Positions 7,207-13,973 of a DNA stretch of 19,809 bases are shown here, in pieces. The stretch comes from an uncultured Eubacteriales bacterium (GTDB taxonomy: Bacteria > Bacillota > Clostridia > Lachnospirales > Anaerotignaceae): contig URLB01000019.1 in assembly GCA_900548595.1 (NCBI GenBank), forward strand, positions 1-19,809, written 5' to 3'. How positions within the stretch are numbered: position 1 is the stretch's first letter; each line of letters opens with the position of its first letter. The notes beneath the pieces are model-generated. The model did no database searches, was not told where the DNA came from, and saw only the letters and a program-made list of their open reading frames with translations. The position numbers and the translations under genes are program-made.

Positions 7207-8025
7207 TCAGATTTTTTCAATTACTTCCGCTATTTTGTCAAGAGGCGATACATCAAGGAATTCTATTTCTCCCTTGTCAACGCATGCCGCAAAATTAGGA
7301 TCTATAGGAAGTCTCGCATAATTGGGTATGTCAAATTCAACAGCGGCTGAAGCTGCATGACTTGTGCCGAAAATCTCATATTCTTTTCCGCAGTCCGGAC
7401 ATTTGAAATAAGACATATTTTCTACAAGCGCAAGTATAGGCACATTCATAAGGTGAGCCATTTTAACAGCCTTTCCTACTATCATCGTAACAAGATCCTG
7501 TGGTGAAGTAACGATAACAATGCCGTCTACAGGAAGTGACTGGAATACTGTAAGGGGAACGTCTCCTGTTCCGGGAGGCATGTCCACAAACATATAGTCA
7601 ACATCTTCCCAAAGACATTCTGTCCAGAACTGCTCAACCGCACCTGCTATAACGGGTCCTCTCCATACAACAGGATCCGTATCGTTTTCAAGTATAAGGT
7701 TAGTAGACATAATATCAATACCTTTTACCGTTCTTGCAGGGATTATGCCGTCTTCATCAGCCTCTACTCTGCCTTGTATTCCGAAAGCCTTCGGTATTGA
7801 AGGTCCTGTAATATCCGCGTCCAAAACAGCTGCATGGTATCCTCTGTTAGCCATATTGACTGCAAGCATAGCTGTAACGAGAGATTTTCCTACTCCGCCC
7901 TTTCCGCTGACAACGCCTATAACTTTTTTAACACTGCTTTTTTCATTTAAAGGTTTAATCATACTCTCTTTATTCTTTACCGAACAATCTGAGCCGCATG
8001 ATGAACAATCATGGGAACAACCCAT
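7207..8025 (-). CDS. mrp: Mrp/NBP35-family Fe-S cluster carrier ATPase
   Basis: Mrp/ApbC/NBP35 ATPases are dimeric cytoplasmic proteins that bind and hand over [4Fe-4S] clusters. This one has an N-terminal cysteine block (Cys3, Cys7, Cys10, Cys14, HDCSSCGSDC), as in NBP35-type members. It has the deviant Walker A GKGGVGKS (about 41-48), VLDADITGPSIPKAFG, VDMPPGTGDVPLT and the bridging-cluster CxxC at about 209-212 (KCPDCGK). I use the ATG at 8023-8025 (MGCSHDC, 272 residues) because AGGAG lies 9 nt upstream; the ATG at 8032-8034 touches that site. It has its own promoter and terminator and sits alone inside the interrupted ABC ATPase gene, in opposite orientation. The protein looks complete and functional. 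Its location, not its sequence, is the odd point. Confidence 0.92.
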   Translation of the reverse strand: MGCSHDCSSCGSDCSVKNKESMIKPLNEKSSVKKVIGVVSGKGGVGKSLVTAMLAVNMANRGYHAAVLDADITGPSIPKAFGIQGRVEADEDGIIPARTVKGIDIMSTNLILENDTDPVVWRGPVIAGAVEQFWTECLWEDVDYMFVDMPPGTGDVPLTVFQSLPVDGIVIVTSPQDLVTMIVGKAVKMAHLMNVPILALVENMSYFKCPDCGKEYEIFGTSHAASAAVEFDIPNYARLPIDPNFAACVDKGEIEFLDVSPLDKIAEVIEKI

Positions 8026-8086
8026 ATCTAACATCTCCTAACTGAATTAATCTACTATTGAACTGCTATGAAATCTTCTGTTATAT

Positions 8087-8114
8087 AGTATAACACATAA
8101 TTTTAAAAACACAA
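8087..8114 (-). promoter_or_regulatory. mrp promoter
   Basis: On the minus strand, TTGTGT (8109-8114), a 16-bp spacer and TATACT (8087-8092), with TGT before it as an extended -10. It lies inside the inserted segment, so the cassette carries its own expression signals. Confidence 0.7.
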
Positions 8115-8123
8115 TTTATATTT

Positions 8124-8140
8124 TTGTATTCATCTATGAC
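8124..8140 (-). repeat. Right imperfect terminal inverted repeat of the mrp segment
   Basis: On the minus strand it reads GTCATAGATGAATACAA, 13 of 17 identical to 7089-7105. It is one base from the right CGGTAAA copy. Confidence 0.65.
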
Positions 8141-8141
8141 T

Positions 8142-8148
8142 CGGTAAA
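8142..8148 (+). repeat. Right copy of direct repeat CGGTAAA (target duplication)
   Basis: Identical to 7078-7084. The ATPase frame continues directly from it (GGT AAA TCT ACC, encoding GKST). Confidence 0.8.
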
Positions 8149-8757
8149 TCTACCCTTTTGTCAATTATATGCGGTCTTCTGTCCCCCGAAAGCGGTGATA
8201 TTGATATAAACACTGACAGAAAAGCTGGTTATATGCTTCAAAAGGATCATTTATTCGAATGGCTTACGATATTTGAAAACGCCTGTCTGGGATTGAAAAT
8301 CCAAAATCAACTTACGGAAGACAACAAAAATCACGTAAGAAGCTTATTTAAAAAATACGGTTTATCCGGATTTGAAAATCGTCGTCCGTCCGAGCTTTCC
8401 GGCGGTATGCGTCAACGTGCCGCTCTGATACGAACCCTTGCCGTACGCCCTGAACTTTTGTTACTTGACGAACCTTTCTCCGCATTGGATTATCAGACAA
8501 GACTTTTTGTTTCTGACGAAATAGGTTCAATAATAAAAAACGAAAATATCACCGCAATACTTGTAACACATGATATTTCCGAAGCAGTGTCTATGAGCGA
8601 TCGCGTTATAGTTCTTACAGCTCGTCCGGCATCAATAAAATCAATACACAATATTGTCCTGACCTGCGATTCCGATACGCCTATGCGGCGAAGGAGCGCT
8701 CCGGAGTTCAAAGATTATTTCAATACAATATGGAGGGAGTTGGACGTGCATGTATAA
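8142..8757 (+). pseudogene. ABC transporter ATPase, 3' fragment
   Basis: This continues the ATPase after the insertion: GKSTLL, the Q-loop (MLQKDHLFEW), the signature LSGGMRQRAALIRTL, Walker B LLLLDEPFSALD and the switch histidine in ILVTHDISEA, ending DVHV. From 8149 it supplies 202 codons, which with the 47 upstream gives a 249-residue ATPase. No other break is seen, so the damage looks recent. A fragment might start at TTG 8158, but it would lack Walker A and has no ribosome site. The stop overlaps the permease start by 8 nt. Confidence 0.92.
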
Positions 8758-9544
8758 CATATCAAAAAGGCAGGAAGAGTTCATAAAAGCTTACAGAAAA
8801 AAAGAGAAAATTGTCGGTTTTTTTCGTTTTTTTATTTTAATTGCCGTTATCATAGTATGGGAATTTGCAGCAAAAAGCGGTCTGATAGACGAATTTATTT
8901 TCAGCAGTCCGTCGGCAATGGCAAAAGCGGCAATAAATATGGCTAAAAGCGGAGATTTGTTTTATCACATATCGGTAACGGCAGCCGAAACCATAGTAGG
9001 ATTTTTGCTCGGCACTGCCATCGGAAGCTCCCTTGCCGTCATCTTATGGTGGAACAAAATGATTTCAGATATTTTACAGCCCTATCTTGTAGTACTTAAC
9101 AGTCTGCCGAAAACAGCATTGGCTCCCATAATAATAGTATGGCTCGGCAATAATACAAAATCTATAATTCTTATAGCTTTACTGACTTCGGTAATAATAA
9201 CTATAATGACAGTTCTTAACGGCTTTTTGGAAACGGACAAGGATAAAATGAAGCTTATAACAATTCTCGGAGGAAGTAAAAGGCAAATACTTACAAAGGT
9301 TGTTATACCGTCAAATGTTCCCGTAATATTTAACGCTCTGAAGATAAATGTCGGTCTGTCATTTGTAGGAGTAATAGTCGGTGAATTTCTCGTAGGAAAA
9401 GCCGGCCTCGGTTATCTTATAGTTTATAACTCGCAGGTTTTCAAGCTGAACAATGTTATGATGAGCGTTACCGTTCTTGCATTAATGGCGGCGGTTATGT
9501 ACAAAATAATTACATTGATAGAAAACAAATATATAAAAAAATAG
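8750..9544 (+). CDS. ABC transporter permease, NitT/TauT/SsuC type
   Basis: A 264-residue inner-membrane protein with about six hydrophobic helices after a basic N-terminus. It carries the EAA-type cytoplasmic loop of binding-protein-dependent transporters (ILGGSKRQILTKVVIPSNVP, then LSFVGVIVGEFL), which contacts the ATPase. The family moves sulfonates, nitrate, taurine, thiamine precursors and similar small solutes; the substrate cannot be told here. The ATG overlaps the ATPase stop (ATGTATAA) and has GGAGGG upstream. The gene is intact although its ATPase partner is broken, and no substrate-binding protein gene is in the window, so it is probably idle unless another ATPase substitutes. Confidence 0.88.
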   Translation: MYNISKRQEEFIKAYRKKEKIVGFFRFFILIAVIIVWEFAAKSGLIDEFIFSSPSAMAKAAINMAKSGDLFYHISVTAAETIVGFLLGTAIGSSLAVILWWNKMISDILQPYLVVLNSLPKTALAPIIIVWLGNNTKSIILIALLTSVIITIMTVLNGFLETDKDKMKLITILGGSKRQILTKVVIPSNVPVIFNALKINVGLSFVGVIVGEFLVGKAGLGYLIVYNSQVFKLNNVMMSVTVLALMAAVMYKIITLIENKYIKK

Positions 9545-9575
9545 CCCATTCTTTTGCCGTAAGGCATTTCACTCC

Positions 9576-9629
9576 TTTGCCGCCGTAAAAAGGCAGCAAA
9601 TAGCGGACTTTCTAAAATGAAAGTCCGCT
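9576..9629. terminator. Convergent hairpins between permease and NlpC/P60 gene
   Basis: There are two hairpins. TTTGCCGCC (9576-9584) pairs with GGCAGCAAA (9592-9600) with one mismatch. A perfect 11-bp stem AGCGGACTTTC (9602-9612) with GAAAGTCCGCT (9619-9629) has a 6-nt loop. T-tracts are weak on both sides. Placement between two converging genes suggests a shared terminator. Confidence 0.6.
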
Positions 9630-9635
9630 TGATAT

Positions 9636-10736
9636 TTATTCCATAACTCTTTTTGCACTTGCGTATGCCTGTGTGCTGTAGCTGTCATAAAGACTGCTTA
9701 TTATAACGCCTGTTGTTTTTCCTGATGAAGAATGTATGTAGTAACCGTCATGCATATATATTCCTACATGGTCTATAGTTTCGTTACCGTCATTGTCAAA
9801 AAATACAAGGTCTCCTGCCTGAAGTTCGTCTTTGTCTATAAAATATCCGTTTTCAGCTTCCATAGACGCTGAAGATCTGCTGAGAGGAATACCGAACTCT
9901 TTGTAAACGGCATATACAAATCCCGAGCAGTCAACGCCGTTTTCAAGATCTGTTCCTCCCCATGAATATGGAGTTCCGAGGAAGTTTTCCGCATATTCTA
10001 TAATTTCTTTTCCTATTCCGGAAACTTTATCTTTTTTGCCTGTTCTTATAGTTATATATTCATAATTTACATAACCTTCCGTTCCGTCCGGAGCTTCTAC
10101 AAGAATCCAGTCGCCTTCTTCACTGATTACATCAGCTGTGCTTCCTAAAGGAAGTATATCTATAACATCGCTTTCAAGCGAAGGATCTTCTCTTAAGTTA
10201 AGACCTGTTTCGGCAATTATCACCGCATACTTAACAGTTTCGTCATCATCGGGAGTTTCATCCTCAATATCTTCAAGATAATCTCCTTTTATATATTCAC
10301 ATGGAATATACCCTTCTTCTCCGCCAAATCCAACGCGATACCAATCTCCGTCCTTGGCATAAACCGTGATTTCATCAAACTCTCCGAGTACCTCAATTAT
10401 TTCCGAAGAGTCATCGGGGTCCTCGCGGAGTTCTATGTCATCTGAAGTAATATATGCGTCTGTTTCGACTATATCAATGTAATCGCTGTGTATGTATGCG
10501 TTGTTAAGAGAATCGTACGAAACATTGTACCAATCTCCGTCTTTGCCCAAAATATTTACATAATCACCGGCGCTCAGCTTTCCCACAACTTTAGATGATG
10601 TAGAAGAAGCTTCCCTGACATTTACCTGATTGTCATTTAAAAGACCTTTTGTATAGGCAAACGCTGTAGATACCGCTCCTATCGACATAATACATCCGAG
10701 AAGAGCTGACTTTACTAGCATTTTTTTTATATTCAT
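9636..10736 (-). CDS. Exported cell-wall endopeptidase with three SH3b and one NlpC/P60 domain
   Basis: A 366-residue protein with a signal peptide (KK at 4-5, hydrophobic core, cut near AFA-Y at 27-28). Three bacterial SH3 domains follow (about 30-90, 95-152, 168-230; repeated LREDP or NVREA starts and GDWY motifs), with an acidic linker at about 153-167. The C-terminal NlpC/P60 domain spans 240-366. The catalytic triad is visible as Cys270 (DCSGFV), His323 (DHVGIY) and His335 (YIHSSS). Such enzymes cut stem peptides in peptidoglycan, and the SH3b modules bind the wall. The ATG has GGAGG 6 nt upstream. It stands alone with a consensus promoter at 10777-10805 and a WalR-like box over the start site. 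Confidence 0.93.
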   Translation of the reverse strand: MNIKKMLVKSALLGCIMSIGAVSTAFAYTKGLLNDNQVNVREASSTSSKVVGKLSAGDYVNILGKDGDWYNVSYDSLNNAYIHSDYIDIVETDAYITSDDIELREDPDDSSEIIEVLGEFDEITVYAKDGDWYRVGFGGEEGYIPCEYIKGDYLEDIEDETPDDDETVKYAVIIAETGLNLREDPSLESDVIDILPLGSTADVISEEGDWILVEAPDGTEGYVNYEYITIRTGKKDKVSGIGKEIIEYAENFLGTPYSWGGTDLENGVDCSGFVYAVYKEFGIPLSRSSASMEAENGYFIDKDELQAGDLVFFDNDGNETIDHVGIYMHDGYYIHSSSGKTTGVIISSLYDSYSTQAYASAKRVME

Positions 10737-10754
10737 TATTTACCTCCGAAATTT

Positions 10755-10771
10755 ATTACAAATTTGTTACG
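10755..10771 (-). promoter_or_regulatory. WalR-box-like site at the NlpC/P60 transcription start
   Basis: On the minus strand, CGTAAC-AAATT-TGTAAT fits the WalR (YycF) consensus TGTWAH-N5-TGTWAH with one mismatch. WalRK controls wall hydrolases in Firmicutes. It begins 5 bp after the -10, a position more typical of repression. The same bases form a near-palindrome (TTACAAATTTGTTA), so another regulator is possible. Confidence 0.4.
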
Positions 10772-10776
10772 TTTTT

Positions 10777-10805
10777 ATTATACAAAGGTTGCGTATGCTT
10801 GTCAA
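10777..10805 (-). promoter_or_regulatory. Consensus sigma-A promoter of the NlpC/P60 gene
   Basis: On the minus strand, TTGACA (10800-10805), a 17-bp spacer and TATAAT (10777-10782): a perfect match at both boxes. Confidence 0.9.
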
Positions 10806-10839
10806 TATTTTTTATACCTGTTTTTGTCGGCAAATTATA

Positions 10840-10869
10840 TTGTAATCCGACTAATTCTTCGGTTATAAT
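10840..10869 (+). promoter_or_regulatory. Candidate promoter of the AlbA_2 gene
   Basis: TTGTAA (10840-10845), an 18-bp spacer and TATAAT (10864-10869). The leader to the ATG at 10981 would be about 105 nt of very AT-rich sequence. Other TATAAT-like boxes follow, so the choice is not certain. Confidence 0.5.
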
Positions 10870-10980
10870 TATAATATAAATTAAGAGTTTTCACAAATTA
10901 AATTTTCATCAAAATATAATAATACATAAAAAAATCACATAAAATAGTTATATTATTTTAACTTTTTGGAGGTAAATGCC

Positions 10981-12129
10981 ATGACCGTTCAAAAGTTGGA
11001 AGAACTTCTGCGTATGGGCGAAGGGGAAAAGCTGGACTACAAACAGGATTTCCTTCTTGATACGGAAACAAGAAAAAAGGAATTTGTAAAAGATATAACC
11101 GCCATAGCAAATTCAAAGGGAGGACGCGGTTATATTATTTTCGGTGTAACCGATAAAACAAGAGAAGCCGTCGGAGTAAGCGATAAGCATCCGTCGGAAG
11201 AAACAGTCTTTCAGGTAATCAGTACAAGATGCGATCCTCCCGTTCCTATACGTTATGAAGAAGTATTCTATGAAGGGAAAAAATTAATTGTAGTTACAAT
11301 TTTTAAAAGCAGTCAAAGACCTCATCAGATTTTACAAACGGGTACGTTTTATATTCGCAGAGGTTCTACGACAGACATAGCCAGACGATATGAAATCGCT
11401 TCTATGTTACAGGATAACGGGCTAGTATGCTACGAAACGACCCCTATTCGTCATGCATGTGTTGAGGATTTTGATAAATCTATGTTGGAAAAATATATTT
11501 TGAGCCGTTTTTCAGCCGACGAAAAATCATATCTTATTTTGCTTGAAAGCCTTGGCTTTATTACATATAATAACGATACAAAAGAGTTCAACCCGACTGC
11601 CGGAGGACTATTGCTTTTCGGTAAAAGGCCTCAGCGTTTTCTGCCATCTACGGGAATACGTTTGGAATATAACGGAAAGGTTACTTTGTTTGAGGGAAAT
11701 ATACCTACAATGCTTGATAACATAGAGAGATTTATATCGGAAAAACCCGCTTTGAAAAATTATCCTATCAATGCAATATACGAAGCCTTATATAATGCGG
11801 TTGTACACAGGGATTATTGGGATTCATCAAGGGAAACCGTCGTTATAATACGAAAATCAAGTATTGAAATTACGAATCCCGGCGCTATATGGAATACAGA
11901 CGGCGTAATAAATATGGAAAATGATATATATCCTCCGAGAAGGAACAGCTGGCTGTATCAGCGGCTTTTGCTGACGGATAAAAAAGACAGATTTTTAAAC
12001 AGTCCTATCGGAATAAGAACTTTGAACAACAGTTTTGATGAATTCGGATTAAAAGTAAAATATATCAACCTTACAAAGAAAAATCTCTTTAAGGTTGTTC
12101 TACCCGGTACTGACGATATAAACCGATAA
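10981..12129 (+). CDS. AlbA_2 (Schlafen-like) and HATPase domain putative regulator
   Basis: A 382-residue protein of the family often labelled RecG-like or divergent AAA-4/AlbA_2 transcriptional regulator. The N-terminal AlbA_2 domain (about 1-120) shows GEKLDYKQDF, AIANSKGGRGYIIFGV and GTFYIRRGSTT. The C-terminal part holds a GHKL-like ATPase region with IYEALYNAVVHRDYWD (N-box like) and IEITNPGAIW. Members are thought to bind DNA and ATP; functions are mostly unproven, and some sit near mobile or defence genes. I chose the ATG at 10981 because GGAGG lies 8 nt upstream; the longer TTG reading covers that site. It stands alone with its own candidate promoter and terminator. Confidence 0.85.
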   Translation: MTVQKLEELLRMGEGEKLDYKQDFLLDTETRKKEFVKDITAIANSKGGRGYIIFGVTDKTREAVGVSDKHPSEETVFQVISTRCDPPVPIRYEEVFYEGKKLIVVTIFKSSQRPHQILQTGTFYIRRGSTTDIARRYEIASMLQDNGLVCYETTPIRHACVEDFDKSMLEKYILSRFSADEKSYLILLESLGFITYNNDTKEFNPTAGGLLLFGKRPQRFLPSTGIRLEYNGKVTLFEGNIPTMLDNIERFISEKPALKNYPINAIYEALYNAVVHRDYWDSSRETVVIIRKSSIEITNPGAIWNTDGVINMENDIYPPRRNSWLYQRLLLTDKKDRFLNSPIGIRTLNNSFDEFGLKVKYINLTKKNLFKVVLPGTDDINR

Positions 12130-12218
12130 TATTTGAAATATAAAATTCACATGTTGCAACCGACTGTCATTTAAAAATATATATTTCGGATAGCTGTTCA
12201 ATTTAAAAACGCTTATTG

Positions 12219-12257
12219 AAAAATAGGTTGTGGGCAACGCGCCTACAACCTATTTTT
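12219..12257. terminator. Bidirectional terminator between the AlbA_2 gene and sdaAA
   Basis: A perfect 13-bp stem AAAAATAGGTTGT (12219-12231) with ACAACCTATTTTT (12245-12257) has a 13-nt loop and A/T tracts on both sides. It lies 8 bp after the sdaAA stop on the minus strand and about 90 bp after the AlbA_2 gene stop. The rest of 12130-12218 shows no other feature. Confidence 0.85.
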
Positions 12258-12264
12258 AAAAGTT

Positions 12265-13143
12265 TTATTCTCCGAAAACCTGCTGTTTCAGCGCCTTTCC
12301 CGTAGGTGTGGCAGCCAGTCCTCCCTCGCCTGTTTCTTTAAGGTTTGACGCCATACTGTCTCCTACTTTTTTCATTGCCCATATTACCTCGTCCGCAGGT
12401 ATTGCGCTTGATATTCCCGCCAGAGAAAGTTCCGCCGCAGTAAACGCGTTTGCCGTTCCCATGGCATTTCTTTTTATACACGGTATTTCAACCAATCCAG
12501 CAACCGGATCGCATACAAGACCGAGTATATTTTTCAACGCTATTGCACAGGCATTTCCTACCATTTCCGGTGTTCCGCCGCACATCTCAACAAGTGCGCA
12601 AGCCGCCATAGCGCTCGCAGCACCGCATTCCGCCTGGCATCCACCCTCAGCTCCTGCAATGCTTGCTTTATGTGCGATTACAAGTCCGATTGCAGAAGAT
12701 GTAAAAAGACTCATTACAACTTTTTTAACGGGTATCTTCTTCTCATTCATTACGCTTACGATTGTCGCAGGCATTATTCCGCATGAGCCTGCCGTAGGCG
12801 CCGCCACTATTTTCCCCATGCAGGCGTTTGTCTCTGCAACGGCAAGAGCCATTGACATAGCCTCTCCGAAAACATGTCCGCATATATTTTCTCCGGAGTC
12901 AACCCTCTGTTTCATTTTCCATGCGCTTCCGCCGGTCAGTCCGCTAACGGAACGTGTATCTTTTTCCATTCCGTTCTCAATTGACATCTGCATTATTTTA
13001 AAAGAATTCAACATTCTTTCATACATTTTTTCCTCGGTTGTCTCACATGCTTCGGCCTGTTCTTCTATTACTATATCGGAAATATTTTTTCCTCTTTTCT
13101 GTGCCTCTGCTATAAGATCCGCTATGGAATCATATTTAAACAT
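12265..13143 (-). CDS. sdaAA: L-serine dehydratase, iron-sulfur type, alpha subunit
   Basis: With the beta subunit it converts L-serine to pyruvate and ammonia using an oxygen-sensitive [4Fe-4S] cluster. The 292-residue length is typical. Family segments in order are LTGGSAWKMKQRVDSG, AAPTAGSCGIMPATI, AEGGCQAECGAASAMAA, EMCGGTPE and LVCDPVAGLVEIPCIKRN, with the conserved cysteines that hold the cluster. The ATG follows GGAGG and the sdaAB stop by 12 bp, giving the two-gene Clostridium-type operon. A large open frame on the opposite strand (12308-13159) is only a shadow. Confidence 0.96.
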   Translation of the reverse strand: MFKYDSIADLIAEAQKRGKNISDIVIEEQAEACETTEEKMYERMLNSFKIMQMSIENGMEKDTRSVSGLTGGSAWKMKQRVDSGENICGHVFGEAMSMALAVAETNACMGKIVAAPTAGSCGIMPATIVSVMNEKKIPVKKVVMSLFTSSAIGLVIAHKASIAGAEGGCQAECGAASAMAACALVEMCGGTPEMVGNACAIALKNILGLVCDPVAGLVEIPCIKRNAMGTANAFTAAELSLAGISSAIPADEVIWAMKKVGDSMASNLKETGEGGLAATPTGKALKQQVFGE

Positions 13144-13155
13144 TGTTCGACCTCC

Positions 13156-13815
13156 TTAAATAGCTTTCAGAAGCGTAGAATCTATAACGTTTTTCATTGC
13201 TTTTATTTCTTCGTTCACATGTTCGTCAACTTCTGAATCAAGTTCTATAATCATTACTCCTTTTCCGCCTTTCGGACTTCTTCTCAAATCAAATCTTCCT
13301 ATATTAAGTCCGTATCTTGCTAATACGCTTGTTACGTCCGAAATCATCCCCGGTATATTTTGATGAAGTACTATGAGCGTTGTAAACTTTCCCGTTATCT
13401 CTACGTTTGTGCCGTTTATTTTCGTTATAACTATATTTCCGCCGCCTACGGAAGCTCCCTGAACCTCAACCTTATTTCCGTTATCTCCTGTCAAGACAAT
13501 ATTCGCTGTATTAGGATGGGAATTTTCTATCTCTATTTCGTGAAAACAAAATTCCAGTCCTTTATCATACGCCGTTTCAAAACTGTATTTAATTCCCGAA
13601 TCGTCAGTATCCATTCCGAGTATTCCGGCAATAACAGCCTTGTCGGTACCGTGTCCTTTATATGTTTTTGCGAATGAGCCGCTGAAATATATATCAGCTT
13701 TTACAGGTTCTGTTCCGAGAATGTTACGAGCATATCTTCCTATTCTTACAGCTCCCGCCGTATGAGAACTTGAAGGTCCTATCATAATCGGACCGATAAT
13801 ATCAAAAACGTCCAC
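13156..13815 (-). CDS. sdaAB: L-serine dehydratase, iron-sulfur type, beta subunit
   Basis: A 219-residue partner of SdaAA. The N-terminus carries the family hallmark IMIGPSSSHTAGAVRIG, and a C-terminal ACT domain (about 145-219, TLIVLHQNIPGMISDVTSVLARYG) may sense serine or help dimer formation. The start is GTG at 13813-13815 with AGGAGGG upstream. It is first in the operon, transcribed from the promoter at 13852-13880. Confidence 0.96.
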   Translation of the reverse strand: MDVFDIIGPIMIGPSSSHTAGAVRIGRYARNILGTEPVKADIYFSGSFAKTYKGHGTDKAVIAGILGMDTDDSGIKYSFETAYDKGLEFCFHEIEIENSHPNTANIVLTGDNGNKVEVQGASVGGGNIVITKINGTNVEITGKFTTLIVLHQNIPGMISDVTSVLARYGLNIGRFDLRRSPKGGKGVMIIELDSEVDEHVNEEIKAMKNVIDSTLLKAI

Positions 13816-13851
13816 TGTATTCCCTCCTTGAATAAAATAAATTACAGTACC

Positions 13852-13880
13852 ATTATAATATTTTATTGCTCACAATTCAA
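13852..13880 (-). promoter_or_regulatory. sdaAB-sdaAA promoter
   Basis: On the minus strand, TTGAAT (13875-13880), a 17-bp spacer and TATAAT (13852-13857), about 37 bp before the GTG. Confidence 0.75.
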
Positions 13881-13919
13881 GAAATATAGCGCTAATATGT
13901 AGATAAAAATAATTATAAA

Positions 13920-13928
13920 TGTTATAAT
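13920..13928 (+). promoter_or_regulatory. Extended -10 of the larC-fusion operon
   Basis: TGTTATAAT (13920-13928) is a consensus extended -10 with no clear -35, 45 bp before the TTG start. AAGGAGG lies 8 nt ahead of the TTG at 13974. Confidence 0.5.
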
Positions 13929-13973
13929 TATTAACTAAAAGCTTTAGAAAAAAACATTAAGGAGGAAAATATA

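Larger units (their letters stand above)
7085..8141. mobile_element. 1,057-bp transposase-less insertion carrying mrp
   Basis: This segment splits the ABC ATPase gene. Deleting 7085-8148 joins codon 47 to TCT ACC CTT and restores an uninterrupted 249-codon ATPase, the normal length for the SsuB/TauB group. The ends are imperfect inverted repeats: GTCATCTGTTAATACAA (7089-7105) and, on the other strand, GTCATAGATGAATACAA (8140-8124), 13 of 17 identical. They lie 4 bp and 1 bp inside the duplicated CGGTAAA. The content is one complete unit: promoter, mrp, terminator. There is no transposase, integrase or RNA-like feature. It could be a non-autonomous element moved in trans. An older insertion whose transposase was lost, or illegitimate recombination at CGGTAAA, would also fit. 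I do not recognise the element family. Confidence 0.75.

Noticed and set aside
7207..8034. Transposase or recombinase hidden in the inserted segment
   Set aside because: The only long frame is mrp. The opposite-strand frame at 7745-8041 is a shadow with no integrase or transposase motif.
6944..8757. Two separate natural genes instead of one interrupted ATPase
   Set aside because: The first piece ends exactly at the Walker A lysine and the second resumes at the next codon with a repeated CGGTAAA. Neither is a complete domain on its own.
12308..13159. A 283-codon open frame on the plus strand opposite sdaAA
   Set aside because: Shadow of a well-supported serine dehydratase gene. It has no ribosome site and no recognisable domain, and its composition mirrors the antisense codons.
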